This document shows positions 9,539-19,168 of a stretch of 64,000 bases of DNA, piece by piece. Where the stretch lies: NCBI RefSeq assembly GCF_001904745.1, contig NZ_MRCD01000023.1:33096-97095 (forward strand), read 5' to 3'. The first letter of the stretch is position 1, and the number at the start of each line of letters is the position of its first letter. The translations under genes and the position numbers were made by a program. The stretch is from Calothrix sp. HK-06 (lineage in GTDB: Bacteria > Cyanobacteriota > Cyanobacteriia > Cyanobacteriales > Nostocaceae). The notes beneath the pieces are model-generated. The model ran no database searches, was not told where the DNA came from, and saw nothing but the letters and a program-made list of their open reading frames with translations.

Positions 9539-9614
9539 AAAAAGCGCCTGGACGTGTGACCGTGTTTCCACTCCAGACGCTTTATGTATTTTTCAACTTA
9601 CTCCTCACACACTC
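9539..9614 (-). ncRNA. Small RNA gene copy 3 of 3
   Basis: Third copy, 60 bp downstream of the purH stop codon and on the same strand. Stem GCGTCTGGA/TCCAGGCGC, followed by T residues. The -10-like TATTCT is at 9619-9624 with ACTTGCGG 17 bp upstream. It could come from its own promoter or be cut from a purH read-through transcript. Confidence 0.65.
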
Positions 9615-9675
9615 CTATAGAATACTCTGGTTTTTTTCAAACCGCAAGTGTTATGCGTGACAGTTTTAAAATTGG

Positions 9676-11214
9676 CTAATGCATGAAATGCCTAATTCCT
9701 GTGAACACCATTATTAAACCTAGTTCGTTTGCGGCTTTGATAGAGTCTTCATCGCGGACACTGCCACCAGGTTGAACGATGGCTTTAATTCCAGCAGAAG
9801 CAGCAGTACGCACCGAGTCATCAAACGGAAAGAACGCATCACTGGCAAGGAATGCATTTTCGGCGCCACCGAGAGCTTGTTCGAGAGCAATTTTCACAGA
9901 ACCAACACGGTTCATTTGTCCGGCGCCAATACCAAGGGTAGTATAGTCGCGTGCGATAACGATGGCGTTTGATTTAACGTGTTTACAAACTTTCCAGGCA
10001 AATAGTAATTCTTCGAGTTCTGTGTCAGATGGTTTTTTATCGGTGACGACATTCCATTTACTTGTGTCCGCAATAATATCATCGGCGCCTTGAACAAGAA
10101 AACCACCTGCAACAGCTTTGATGGTTTGCTTCGGACCTGTGAGCAAGTCAGGTAAAATTAATACCCTCACATTTGCCTTTTTTGCCAATATCTCTTGTGC
10201 TTCGTTATCACACCCTGGTGCAACTACACATTCTAAGAATATCTTTGTTAACTCAGTAGCGGTTGCCGCATCAATTGGTTGGTTGAGTGCGACAATTCCA
10301 CCAAACGCGGATACTGCATCAGCGTTATAAGCTTTTGTATATGCTTCGTGGATTGTATTTCCAATAGCGGTACCACAAGGATTTGTATGTTTAATGATTG
10401 TCGCAGCAGGTTTATCGGTAAATTCAGCGATAATTTGGCGTGCAGCTTCTAAATCAACCAAATTATTGTAGCTAAGTTCCTTTCCTTGAAGTTTACTCGC
10501 TGCTGCCCATCCAGTTGCTGTGCTAGCAGTTTGATACCATCCAGCTTGTTGATGGGGGTTTTCTCCGTAGCGTAAAGCTTGAATTTGCTTGCCGGAAATA
10601 CTGTATTGTTGTGGTAATGTTTCGGTTGAAGTTAGATTACCAAGATATTCTGATATGGCTTGGTCGTAACTCGAAGTATGTAAAAATCCTTTGAGCGCAC
10701 ATTTTTGACGAAACTCTAACGATGAGGCGCCATTTTGTCGTAATTCTTGTAGATACTCATTATATTGAGCGGGGTCACATAAAACAGTTAAATGAGCAAA
10801 ATTTTTCGATGCTGCTCGTAACATCGCAGGGCCACCAATATCAATTTGTTCTACAGCATCAGCTAAAGTTACACCCGGTTTTGCAATGGTTTCTTCAAAA
10901 GGGTAAAGATTTACTACAACTAAATCAATAGGACGAATTTGATTTTCTTCTAAATCTGTTACATCCTGGGGAATGTCACGACGTGCTAATATTCCACCGT
11001 GAATACGTGGATGCAGTGTTTTAACTCTTCCACCTAATATTTCTGGTGAACCAGTATAATCAGCAACTTTAGTTACTGGTAAACCTGCATCCTTTAAAGC
11101 TTTAGCGGTACCTCCACTGCTAACTATATCAAAGCCAAATTCTTCTACTAAACTTTTTGCTAGGTCGATTAAACCTGTTTTATTCGATACACTCAGCAGT
11201 GCTAGAGGCGCCAT
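9676..11214 (-). CDS. purH: Bifunctional AICAR transformylase / IMP cyclohydrolase
   Basis: Catalyses the last two steps of de novo purine synthesis: formylation of AICAR with 10-formyl-THF and ring closure to IMP. The N-terminal MGS-like cyclohydrolase domain shows ALLSVSNKTGLIDLA and GGRVKTLHPRIHGGILARR; the C-terminal transformylase domain has LRYGENPHQQAGWY, IKHTNPCGTAIG and VSAFGGIVALN. Full family length (512 aa from this start). The frame opens at 11223, but the ATG at 11214 (MAPLALLSVSNK) matches the conserved N-terminus. Cytosolic. The gene sits alone, with a small RNA copy just after its stop. Confidence 0.97.
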   Translation of the reverse strand: MAPLALLSVSNKTGLIDLAKSLVEEFGFDIVSSGGTAKALKDAGLPVTKVADYTGSPEILGGRVKTLHPRIHGGILARRDIPQDVTDLEENQIRPIDLVVVNLYPFEETIAKPGVTLADAVEQIDIGGPAMLRAASKNFAHLTVLCDPAQYNEYLQELRQNGASSLEFRQKCALKGFLHTSSYDQAISEYLGNLTSTETLPQQYSISGKQIQALRYGENPHQQAGWYQTASTATGWAAASKLQGKELSYNNLVDLEAARQIIAEFTDKPAATIIKHTNPCGTAIGNTIHEAYTKAYNADAVSAFGGIVALNQPIDAATATELTKIFLECVVAPGCDNEAQEILAKKANVRVLILPDLLTGPKQTIKAVAGGFLVQGADDIIADTSKWNVVTDKKPSDTELEELLFAWKVCKHVKSNAIVIARDYTTLGIGAGQMNRVGSVKIALEQALGGAENAFLASDAFFPFDDSVRTAASAGIKAIVQPGGSVRDEDSIKAANELGLIMVFTGIRHFMH

Positions 11215-11276
11215 AATTCTCAAGCTTCCTTTGTCAAATTTAAATTAGGAGCAAAGAATATTTTACAGAGTAACGG

Positions 11277-11435
11277 TTACTGTGGCTTTTTTTGCTGATT
11301 TTTGGCGCCGTTGTTATCATTATCTTTTGCTTTTGCGTCTTGGCAACAGCCACCATCATCCCAATCATCACCATGATTATGATTACGGTTGCAAATCTTA
11401 ACGTTCCCTTTAGCTGTTTTGTCGATATCAGACAT
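11277..11435 (-). CDS. 52-aa Asp/His/Cys-rich peptide
   Basis: An ATG at 11435 opens 52 codons ending in TAA at 11277. The middle holds CNRNHNHGDDWDDGGCCQD, dense in potential metal ligands (three Cys, two His, several Asp), and the tail is Lys/Gln/Asn-rich. The composition suggests a metal-binding peptide, but no family is recognised and no function can be assigned. It lies between purH and the antiporter, all on the minus strand. Confidence 0.45.
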   Translation of the reverse strand: MSDIDKTAKGNVKICNRNHNHGDDWDDGGCCQDAKAKDNDNNGAKNQQKKPQ

Positions 11436-11482
11436 GGCTAAATTTTACCTACTGTTGAGATGCACAATGCCAAGTATAAACG

Positions 11483-11587
11483 ATAAACGGCAATTAGCGG
11501 CAATTAGCGGCAACGGATGATGAACGGATGTAACGGATAAGTTACTCGTCAAATCAACTATCCGTTACATCCGTTGTATCCGTTGCA
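11483..11587. repeat. CCGTT-type inverted repeat, locus B, with AATTAGCGGC tandem
   Basis: Arms at 11510-11540 and 11559-11587 repeat the ACGGATGTAACGGATAA unit in inverted order with only about 20 bp between. The right arm encodes the end of the antiporter (residues LQRIQRM and stop). Directly to the left, 11483-11510 carries a tandem of about 10 bp (AATTAGCGGC); related TAATTGCCGC units occur at about 15330-15366. Confidence 0.7.
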
Positions 11588-12629
11588 AGAATACCTTGCG
11601 GTCTAGTAGAAAATTAGTACTAAAGTAAAACAGTGCAATTAAGATAATTGCGGGTAATGTCACCGCTAATAAATCTTCAGTCCTATCAAACCCTGATAGT
11701 TCTATTGCTACAGTTAGCAAAATAGCTGTCATACCGTTTTGATGACCGAACATGACTTTGAGCTTATCTGCCATTGAGTCTTTTATAAATAGTACAGTAA
11801 CCAGTACTTGAGCCATAAAAAACATGGAAAACGCTAATATTCCACCCGATAGCCAATCTAAGCTGATATTAGTGCATAACAGACCTATAACTACGACGCT
11901 AAAGTAAAAGATTACTGAAATTACTGGTTCTAATTTTTCTGGAGAAAATGGTCTAAGGAAAAACCCTACGAATGCAGGTAAAAGGAAAGACCCAGTGATG
12001 AGACTGTAAATCATTATGGCTACTAGACAAGTAACTTCGATTGTGGTTTTTGCACTGTCACTCAATAAACTTACTCGTCTGTTATCTATATATAGTCTGT
12101 GCAAGTAATAAGCTAATGCAGAACTTAATATATCGGTAGCTATTTTGACTACGTATTCACTGATGTTGGAATTTTGAAAAACGATTAGAGGTAGAAATAT
12201 ATAGAAGGCAAATAGTACGGTAACTGGGTCATCGAAGCTTGACCATGCTCGTAAGATTGTTTCAGATTTTGGGCTAACTTTGGTTGTTTGAAGCGATTTT
12301 GATGCGGCAATTGGGTCAATTTGAGCTATTACTGTAGCACATAAATACGCGATAGGCGCCAGTTTTGGAGAAAATGAAGCGAGAAGAAAACCTGGTAAAA
12401 GAATTTTGACGGGTACTCCTACACATATAACTGTAATAACGGAACCCAAACACGTTTTTAATAAAGTTGTGTCAATACTTAATACGTTGATGTATAGCCC
12501 AATTATGATGGCAATATTCATCAATGTTTGTAGATAAGGAATGTGAGCAGCATCGATATTGAATAAGGCGCCAAACCAGTAGGATGTTAATCCTAAAATA
12601 GCCGAAATAATGCTGAGTCTTATTAGCAT
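11565..12629 (-). CDS. CPA-type cation:proton antiporter
   Basis: A 354-aa multispanning membrane protein with about ten hydrophobic helices. The paired Asp region AQIDPIAASK (about 112-121) and SSFDDPVTVLFAF (about 141-153) resemble the ion-binding DP and DD sites of CPA-superfamily Na+(K+)/H+ exchangers. It is shorter than most NhaP proteins and lacks a cytosolic TrkA domain, unlike the second antiporter at 48200. Its last residues, LQRIQRM, are encoded by a dispersed CCGTT repeat; the 48200 antiporter ends LQRIERI from another copy. Ion specificity cannot be read from sequence. Confidence 0.75.
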   Translation of the reverse strand: MLIRLSIISAILGLTSYWFGALFNIDAAHIPYLQTLMNIAIIIGLYINVLSIDTTLLKTCLGSVITVICVGVPVKILLPGFLLASFSPKLAPIAYLCATVIAQIDPIAASKSLQTTKVSPKSETILRAWSSFDDPVTVLFAFYIFLPLIVFQNSNISEYVVKIATDILSSALAYYLHRLYIDNRRVSLLSDSAKTTIEVTCLVAIMIYSLITGSFLLPAFVGFFLRPFSPEKLEPVISVIFYFSVVVIGLLCTNISLDWLSGGILAFSMFFMAQVLVTVLFIKDSMADKLKVMFGHQNGMTAILLTVAIELSGFDRTEDLLAVTLPAIILIALFYFSTNFLLDRKVFLQRIQRM

Positions 12630-12683
12630 TATTAATACACCAGCTTTAACAATTTCGATTTTACCATTATTTGCTGTATATAG

Positions 12684-12762
12684 AATCCCCCCAACCCCCC
12701 TTATTAAGGGGGACTTAAAAATTCTCTTTTCCCCCCGAATTAGCGGGGAGGTAGGGGGGATT
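12684..12762. repeat. CCCCCC/GGGGGG palindromic repeat
   Basis: The region contains CCCCCCAACCCCCCTTATTAAGGGGG and CCCCCCGAATTAGCGGGGAGG, an imperfect long inverted repeat between the NACHT gene stop and the antiporter start. Such blocks are common dispersed repeats in cyanobacterial intergenic DNA and may act as a terminator for the NACHT gene. Confidence 0.55.
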
Positions 12763-15130
12763 ACAATTTATCCGCAGGCAATAGCATATTATCAACAATT
12801 TGTTCGCGTAATTCTTTTGAAGAATAGTTTTCGCCGGATATACACTCTAATAATAGATGATTGGCGTAGATGTAATCATACAAAAGTTTGATATCTTGTT
12901 CATCAAGCTCTACTTGATAACCTACGTCAAGATAATTTAACATCGCTTGTCGTAAATCTTCTGACCATTTTTGCCAGTCGTCAGCAGATGCTGTGCTTAA
13001 TGGACAGCTTTTTTGAAATTCGATTAAAGCTTCAGTTAATAAAGTATCATTTATTTCTTGTGCTTTTTCTATTGCGTCGTTTAGTTTCTCGGTGATGTCA
13101 ACTTCTATGTCTTCGCTAATTTTGAGCATTTGACTGCTAAAGCTTCTTGCACTAAGACTTATATATGAGTTACGAGTCGCTTCGTTTGACATATCTTCAG
13201 CTAATGCATGAGTTGCTGCTAGTCGAGAAATAAGTAAACTTCTTGGTTGTGGAGAAGTTAATTGGCGCCGTTTAATATTAAAATTTCTTATGTCAGTTGC
13301 AAATTTCGCAAAAAGCGCACGTTCAATTTTGATATTGCGACTAATATATAAGTCTACATCTAAGTCAATTGCTAAATAATAAGCTCTCCAACCACTCGTT
13401 CCAATACCCGATGCGGTTGTCATTCTATCTAACCAAGTTAGCATACTCTGCAAACCCGCACTGTCTTTGACTATATTATTAACGCATTTGAACATGAGTT
13501 TGAGAAATTCGTCAGCACTACTTAAACGTTCCGTAACCAGAACAAATACTTCTCTCCATTGCTTTGCTGTGAAATTTTTTTCTACAAAGTTCTTTAAAAA
13601 CTCCTGCTCACGATTTTCTACTACATATTCCGCAGCAAAATACTCTTGAAATGTCAAGTGTGAAAACGAATATATATTTTTAGCTTGCTGAATTAATAGT
13701 CCATAGTTAGATTCTATCAGTTTTAAAATTTGCTGTGAGTCTATATCAGTGGTAATATTTTGCATGAATTCAGAAATTTGCTCTAACAGTTCCCACTGAT
13801 GCCATAACACTTTTGAAGGTTTATTATCTAAACCTTGATAAGCGATTTGGCTGAACATACTAATTTTTCGTTGCCGAGATATATTAAAGCTGGTTCTACG
13901 CTCGATTCGACGACTAGCATCCCATTTTTTTAATAGTGTATCTACAGCATCGTTATATATTGCATAACGATTTAATGAAAAGTCATAGGTATTTTCAAAA
14001 GTTAAACATAGAATTGTTAACAATAAGGGATTTGTTGCTAACTCTTTGACTGCTTCGTTGTCTTCTAACTTTTTTAAAAACACATCACAAGTTTCTGCTT
14101 CACCTCTTTCTCTAAACCAGTTGTAAGCAAACGCTTCTATTTCAGCGCGCTCAAAATCAGCTATTTCAACTTCGGTAAAGTCATTAAAGACATAATCTGA
14201 AGCTGTAGTACGACAGGTGATTATAAAACGGTTATCGGGAAATGTATTAACTAAATTGTCAATTTCTCTATATATATTGTAAATATTTTCGTTATTTTTA
14301 TCAGCTTTTACCTCGTCTAAACCATCAAGTAAAATAAAGCACTGTCCCTGAAGCAACAGTTCACGGACCTTAAATTCTGAGTTTGGTATCCTGTTAGTAA
14401 ATTCTTTGGTAACTACGTTTGTTAAACTACCAAATGGCTCATCATAAATATCTCGTAAACGAATAAATACTGGTATAATTTTATTTTCTAATTCCCCTGT
14501 AGAAAAATTCATCGCCAGGTATTTTAAAAATGTAGTTTTGCCTGCTCCTGGTTTACCAAGAACCATTAGCTTTCTGTAGCGCATTACAGCTTCTAATGCT
14601 GGAATATGCGTTTCGTTATCAGAAAATGGTAATCTTCTATAGCTGGGGTTTTCTTCTGGAATTGAGTTGAAACCATCAAGTAATAAATTTATTGTTTGTT
14701 GTCGGCGCCCTTGAATGTTCTTTAAAATTTGAAATTTTACATAAATATTATTTATCGATACTGGCTCGTTCATATCCAATATCCTCATAGTGCTACATTT
14801 TCGAGCTAAATGATTCCAGTAAGGTGCTAGCCAATCTTGCGCTAATTCTGTATGAGCAAATTGTCTGACAGCTTCTTGGTAAGAAGACTGCTCTAATAAA
14901 ACTTGACAAAAATAATTAAGATTTTTTTCTAAAGTTTTCGGTGGTTCTGTACTATTAAAGAAAGACCTTATTGTTCTTTCAGCTATTAAATTTTCTGAGT
15001 TAGTATCAATTTCTTGTTTAAAAGCATTATTTAATCTATTTATCAACGAACGAGGCGAACTACCAAACTTTTCTGAGTACGCCTGCTTTAACAGCTTAAA
15101 AATTTCCGGATGGACTGGAATAGCTGCCAT
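12761..15130 (-). CDS. NACHT-family STAND NTPase
   Basis: About 789 aa. The N-terminal 130 residues are helical and resemble the small helical domain seen in front of cyanobacterial NACHT proteins. Walker A GKPGAGKT lies near 192-199 of this start; Walker B is ILLDGLDEV; ATNPLLLTILCLTFENT follows in the helical subdomain. The C-terminal third is helical without WD40 or LRR repeats. Bacterial NACHT proteins are immune-type switches and several protect against phage (established for the family, not for this protein). The frame opens at 15154, but the ATG at 15130 has AGGAG seven bases upstream. Divergent from the TIR gene at 15604, about 470 bp apart. Confidence 0.85.
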   Translation of the reverse strand: MAAIPVHPEIFKLLKQAYSEKFGSSPRSLINRLNNAFKQEIDTNSENLIAERTIRSFFNSTEPPKTLEKNLNYFCQVLLEQSSYQEAVRQFAHTELAQDWLAPYWNHLARKCSTMRILDMNEPVSINNIYVKFQILKNIQGRRQQTINLLLDGFNSIPEENPSYRRLPFSDNETHIPALEAVMRYRKLMVLGKPGAGKTTFLKYLAMNFSTGELENKIIPVFIRLRDIYDEPFGSLTNVVTKEFTNRIPNSEFKVRELLLQGQCFILLDGLDEVKADKNNENIYNIYREIDNLVNTFPDNRFIITCRTTASDYVFNDFTEVEIADFERAEIEAFAYNWFRERGEAETCDVFLKKLEDNEAVKELATNPLLLTILCLTFENTYDFSLNRYAIYNDAVDTLLKKWDASRRIERRTSFNISRQRKISMFSQIAYQGLDNKPSKVLWHQWELLEQISEFMQNITTDIDSQQILKLIESNYGLLIQQAKNIYSFSHLTFQEYFAAEYVVENREQEFLKNFVEKNFTAKQWREVFVLVTERLSSADEFLKLMFKCVNNIVKDSAGLQSMLTWLDRMTTASGIGTSGWRAYYLAIDLDVDLYISRNIKIERALFAKFATDIRNFNIKRRQLTSPQPRSLLISRLAATHALAEDMSNEATRNSYISLSARSFSSQMLKISEDIEVDITEKLNDAIEKAQEINDTLLTEALIEFQKSCPLSTASADDWQKWSEDLRQAMLNYLDVGYQVELDEQDIKLLYDYIYANHLLLECISGENYSSKELREQIVDNMLLPADKL

Positions 15131-15154
15131 TTCTAACTCCTGTGTTTTTATCAT

Positions 15155-15603
15155 AATTATTAACCCAATATAAAGAATCTGAAGGACATCAAGCTATATA
15201 AAGCAATACAAAGTACTAAAATTAACCAGAAACCTGGTTTCTTGTAACAATCTGCACTAAAAAACAAAATTTCTCATATATAAACCAGGTTTCTTAATCT
15301 CATATTGTAGCCAAAAAATGTGACAATATTTAAAATTGCCGCTGATTGCCGCTAATTGCCGTTAATTACTTTAAATGTCGAAAAAGCTATTTGTAAAAAC
15401 TATAAAATTTGATTATATCTATAATTTGAATCAATAAAATAAATTGCTATATTCAATATATATACCACATACCCCGTTTCTGCATCTCGGCGCCTCTATG
15501 GTTAAATAGGCATTTGTATTAAATTTATCAGGTTAATATCAGTAATTCCTGCATAACAGTGTGAAGTTTAGAAGTATAAGAAGTATAGTTACCTGTAACA
15601 ACC
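15155..15603. other. Divergent intergenic region between NACHT and TIR genes
   Basis: About 450 bp. Contains two GAAACC(T)GGTTTC half-palindromes (15227-15295), a TAATTGCCGC tandem (15330-15366) and an AT-rich stretch with likely promoters for both divergent genes. No reading frame supported. Confidence 0.5.
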
Positions 15604-18600
15604 ATGAGCAACCAGGAAGATATACGCACGATTCCACCCGGTTGGCAATTAGAACGCACCATGACGGGACACAATGGATTGATTAGTCGAGTTGAATGGG
15701 CGCCTAATGGTAAAATCTTGGCCTCACCGTCGTTTGACCGAACTATAAAACTTTGGGATTTAGATACTGGTGAGTGCATCCACACGTTGAAGGGTCACGA
15801 TGGTCGAGTATGGGCTGTCGCTTGGTCTCCAGATAGTAAACTTATAGCTTCTGGGTCAACTGATAATACTGTCCGATTATGGCATACAAGTACAGGTGAA
15901 CTAAAGCATAAGTTTGATGTACATGGTGGTACCTGTTTAAATATGGCATGGTCTCCTGACAGCGAGTTAATAGCGGCTGGTGGAATAGGAGACAATTGGT
16001 CGATAATAATTGGGCATGTTAAAACGCAAAAAAGCCAAGTTCTTGAAGGACACACCGGACAGGTAAATAGTGTGGCATGGTCTCCTGATGGAAATATACT
16101 GGCATCTGTTTCTCACGATACGACGGTTCGTTTGTGGGACAGAGAAACTTTAGAACTTAAAAAAATCTTGACAGGACACGACGCTGATGTTCATAGTGTT
16201 AATTGGGCGCCTGATGGAAATCTGCTAGCAACCGCTTCGCTTGATAACACTATTCGTTTGTGGAATCCGCACACAGGGCAAACAATATTTATATTAGAAG
16301 GACATACAGCATCAGTTAACTGCGTTGAATTTTCCTATGATGGCAAGTTTTTGGCTTCTAAATCCTCTGATGGGACTGTGCGTTTATGGCGATGCGATAC
16401 GTGGGAGACAGTGACAATATTATCTGAGGAAACTTTTAAGTCTTTGCCGTTTGGACTTGCTTTTCACCCAACGCAAGCAATATTGGCAACTTTAGGAGAA
16501 GCTGATATTGCAATTAGGATTTGGAAACTTGACGAAGAAGCTTTGCTTAATCAGTCTCCAGCAAATCCCTCTGATTTATATAGAAATGCCAAAGTTGTAT
16601 TAGTCGGTGAAAGTGGTGTAGGTAAATCTGGTTTAAGTTTGGTGTTGACAAATAAACAGTTTCGTCCCACCGAATCTACTCATGGTCGCTATGTTTGGAC
16701 TTTTGACCGAAAGGAATTGAATTTAAGCGACAATCGTAAAGAGTTACGAGAAATATTATTATGGGACTTAGCGGGACAACCCGGTTATCGTTTAATTCAT
16801 CAACTGTATTTAAATGAGTTAGCGGTAGCGCTGATAGTTTGTGATGCCCGTAGCGAAACAGACCCGTTTGCTGGAGTATACTATTGGAACCGCGCCCTGC
16901 GGCAAGCTGAAAAATTACAGGGAGATTCGGCGCCGAAGTTAAAAAAGTTTTTGGTTACTGCTCGTGCAGATAGAGGTAGCGTTAGCGTTACTCCTGCACG
17001 TCTTAATGAAGTAGTTGAAAAGCTGGGATTAGATGGTCATTTTGAAACTAGCGCCAAAGAAGGATGGAATATCAAAGAACTAGCACAGGCAATTTGTCAA
17101 GCTGTCGAATGGGACAATCTACCACAAGTAATTTCTACAGAACTATTTCAAAGAATCAAAGTTTTTTTAATACAAGAAAAACAGGAGGAAAGATTATTAT
17201 CTCCGGTAGATGATTTATTTCGTTCTTTTGTAAAAACTTTAGATGACTCTAATTCTAAACAAACACGTCAAGAATTTGATACTTGTATACGACTCGTTGA
17301 ATCACGCGATTTAATTCGGAGACTAAGTTTTGGTAATCTTATATTACTACAGCCAGAATTATTAGATGCTTATGCCTCAGCAATAATTAACGCTGCCAAA
17401 GAGCAACCAGAAGGTTTAGGTTGTATCGCTGAAGATTCGGTGCTTGCAGGCAAGTTTCGGATGCCTTCTTCCGAACGTATCAAAGACAAACAACAAGAAA
17501 AATTACTGTTAATTGCCACAGTTGAAGAATTATTCGCTCGTGAAATAGCTTTACGCGAACAAAGCGAAACTGGTTCTTTGTTAGTATTTCCTTCTCAAAT
17601 GACCAGGGAATGGCCAGAGGCGCCTGACCCTGAAGGAAAAGCTGTAATATTAGGATTTGAGGGGGCCATAGTAGGTATATACACTACATTAACAGTACGT
17701 TTATCAAGGAGCGCATTTTTTAAGTCTAAAGGAATGTGGAAAAATGCTGCCATCTTTGAAGCGCAAGTCGGTGGAGAATGTGGAATATGGTTACGACACA
17801 TTGGTAATGTAGATGAAGGCAAAGCAGAATTAACGCTTTTCTTTAAACCAGAAGCAAGCGAACAAACACGACTACAATTTGAAGAGTACGTACATACCCA
17901 CTTAAAACGTCGTGCATTACCAGAAACTATTCAGCGTAGACGAATACTAGTATGTACTGAATGTGGCGCCTCTGTAAATGAATCGCACGTAACACTAAGA
18001 AAAAAACGTGGTTTCGATTGGATTAATTGTAGCGTCTGCGATGCCAGAATTTCTTTACTTGATGGCGATAGTAGTTTAAGTAGTCAACGCGCTGAAATTC
18101 CACAAATTCTAAAAATGGATATAGCTGCCGATAAAGGACGCGAAATTGAAACGGCAACTTCTATAATTAAAGGCAAAGAAGCTACAAATGATTTCGATGT
18201 ATTTCTATCTCACAATAGTAAAGATAAACCTTTTGTAGAAAGAATAGCCGAGCTTTTACGGCAGCACGGTTTAAACCCTTGGCTAGATAAAGCAGAAATT
18301 CCTCCAGGAATGTCATTTCAAAAATATATAATAAATGGAATTAAACAATCAAAATCGGCGGCTGTTTTCATTAGTACTAATGGTTTAGGAGATTGGCAAG
18401 AGCAAGAGCTACTAATTCTCAACAACCGCAGAGTCAAAAAAAATTTACCCATAATTCCCGTTTTATTACCAGGTCTCAATGTAATACCAGATGAACCAGA
18501 TGTACTACTATTTTTCAGTGAATTAAACTGGATAAATTTTAAGGAAAATGTTGACGAGCCAGAACCCTTAGAAAAGTTAATACAGGGAATTAAATGTTTA

Positions 18601-18612
18601 CATAAAGACTAA
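15604..18612 (+). CDS. WD40-Roc-COR-like-zinc ribbon-TIR multidomain protein
   Basis: A 1002-aa cytosolic protein. Residues 8-312 hold seven WD40 repeats (each ending like DNTVRLW), one full propeller. A Ras/Roc GTPase follows: P-loop GESGVGKS at 335-342, switch motif WDLAGQPGYR and a G5-like ETSAKEG. Next comes a COR/winged-helix-like linker, then a zinc ribbon (CTEC near 783, CSVC near 808). A C-terminal TIR domain spans about 861-1000 with FDVFLSHNSKDK and a conserved Glu four residues after Trp (DWQEQEL, E935), the position of the NADase catalytic Glu. Propeller sensor, GTPase switch and TIR effector in one chain suggest an NLR-like alarm protein; this role is inferred. Followed by a 169-aa gene 47 bp downstream. 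Confidence 0.88.
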   Translation: MSNQEDIRTIPPGWQLERTMTGHNGLISRVEWAPNGKILASPSFDRTIKLWDLDTGECIHTLKGHDGRVWAVAWSPDSKLIASGSTDNTVRLWHTSTGELKHKFDVHGGTCLNMAWSPDSELIAAGGIGDNWSIIIGHVKTQKSQVLEGHTGQVNSVAWSPDGNILASVSHDTTVRLWDRETLELKKILTGHDADVHSVNWAPDGNLLATASLDNTIRLWNPHTGQTIFILEGHTASVNCVEFSYDGKFLASKSSDGTVRLWRCDTWETVTILSEETFKSLPFGLAFHPTQAILATLGEADIAIRIWKLDEEALLNQSPANPSDLYRNAKVVLVGESGVGKSGLSLVLTNKQFRPTESTHGRYVWTFDRKELNLSDNRKELREILLWDLAGQPGYRLIHQLYLNELAVALIVCDARSETDPFAGVYYWNRALRQAEKLQGDSAPKLKKFLVTARADRGSVSVTPARLNEVVEKLGLDGHFETSAKEGWNIKELAQAICQAVEWDNLPQVISTELFQRIKVFLIQEKQEERLLSPVDDLFRSFVKTLDDSNSKQTRQEFDTCIRLVESRDLIRRLSFGNLILLQPELLDAYASAIINAAKEQPEGLGCIAEDSVLAGKFRMPSSERIKDKQQEKLLLIATVEELFAREIALREQSETGSLLVFPSQMTREWPEAPDPEGKAVILGFEGAIVGIYTTLTVRLSRSAFFKSKGMWKNAAIFEAQVGGECGIWLRHIGNVDEGKAELTLFFKPEASEQTRLQFEEYVHTHLKRRALPETIQRRRILVCTECGASVNESHVTLRKKRGFDWINCSVCDARISLLDGDSSLSSQRAEIPQILKMDIAADKGREIETATSIIKGKEATNDFDVFLSHNSKDKPFVERIAELLRQHGLNPWLDKAEIPPGMSFQKYIINGIKQSKSAAVFISTNGLGDWQEQELLILNNRRVKKNLPIIPVLLPGLNVIPDEPDVLLFFSELNWINFKENVDEPEPLEKLIQGIKCLHKD

Positions 18613-18658
18613 AATCCGAGAAACCGGGTTTCTATAACTTCTACCAATAATTATTTTT

Positions 18659-19168
18659 ATGGCTAAACACGACGCACCCAAGTTAAAGAAAATATCTGTC
18701 AACTTGCCTTTTGGTATTGGGGGGACAGAATGGGAACCAGATGTCAGCGAAGCGAAAGCTGCTTGGTCGTTATATGTTGAACTCGTTACACGCATTGCTA
18801 TTCAACCTTTAAGTATTGAACAAGACCAAGGTTTGCTTCGCGAAGCGCTTACATCTTTACACAGTTTGTTTGCGACTACACGTCAAATTTTACGTGAAGC
18901 TGGACCTGGTGTTGGCGCCTCAAAACAGTCAGTAGGTGCCATTGCTATTGCCGTACTCAACAGAGGTTTACGACCTTTTTTATCTAAATGGCATCCTTTA
19001 TTACAAGCTTGGGAAGCTTTGAGGGCGCCGGACGTTAACCCTGTAGAATATGAGCGTAGCTGGGAAAAAGAAGAACAATTACGACACGAGTTAGAATTGC
19101 TGAGGCAAGATTTAGAGCAATATGCCATTGCGTTATCTGTAATTGCAGGTGTTGATTATTACCAATAG
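18659..19168 (+). CDS. Helical companion protein of the TIR gene, unknown family
   Basis: A 169-aa protein with no recognised domain. The N-terminus (VNLPFGIGGTEWEPD) may be strand-forming; the rest is predicted helical, with a Gly/Ala segment in the middle (VGAIAIAVLNRGLRPFLSKW) and a charged coiled-coil-like C-terminus (EKEEQLRHELELLRQDLEQY). Conserved-looking Trp and Pro residues argue against a spurious frame. It begins 47 bp after the TIR gene on the same strand, separated by one GAAACCGGGTTTC palindrome, so it is probably cotranscribed. It could be an adaptor or inhibitor of the TIR protein; this is inference from position only. Confidence 0.75.
   Translation: MAKHDAPKLKKISVNLPFGIGGTEWEPDVSEAKAAWSLYVELVTRIAIQPLSIEQDQGLLREALTSLHSLFATTRQILREAGPGVGASKQSVGAIAIAVLNRGLRPFLSKWHPLLQAWEALRAPDVNPVEYERSWEKEEQLRHELELLRQDLEQYAIALSVIAGVDYYQ

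Larger units (their letters stand above)
8957..9675. other. Gene-poor region holding small RNA copies 2 and 3
   Basis: Apart from the two small RNA copies (9309-9381, 9539-9614) and a split inverted repeat of the GAAACCCGGTTTC type (about 9447-9515), nothing recognisable was seen. No protein-coding frame could be supported. Confidence 0.5.

Noticed and set aside
8549..9614. Assignment of the three small RNAs as NsiR1
   Set aside because: Tandem, short and in a heterocyst-type genome, but hetF is not adjacent and I cannot match the sequence from memory, so the name was not used.
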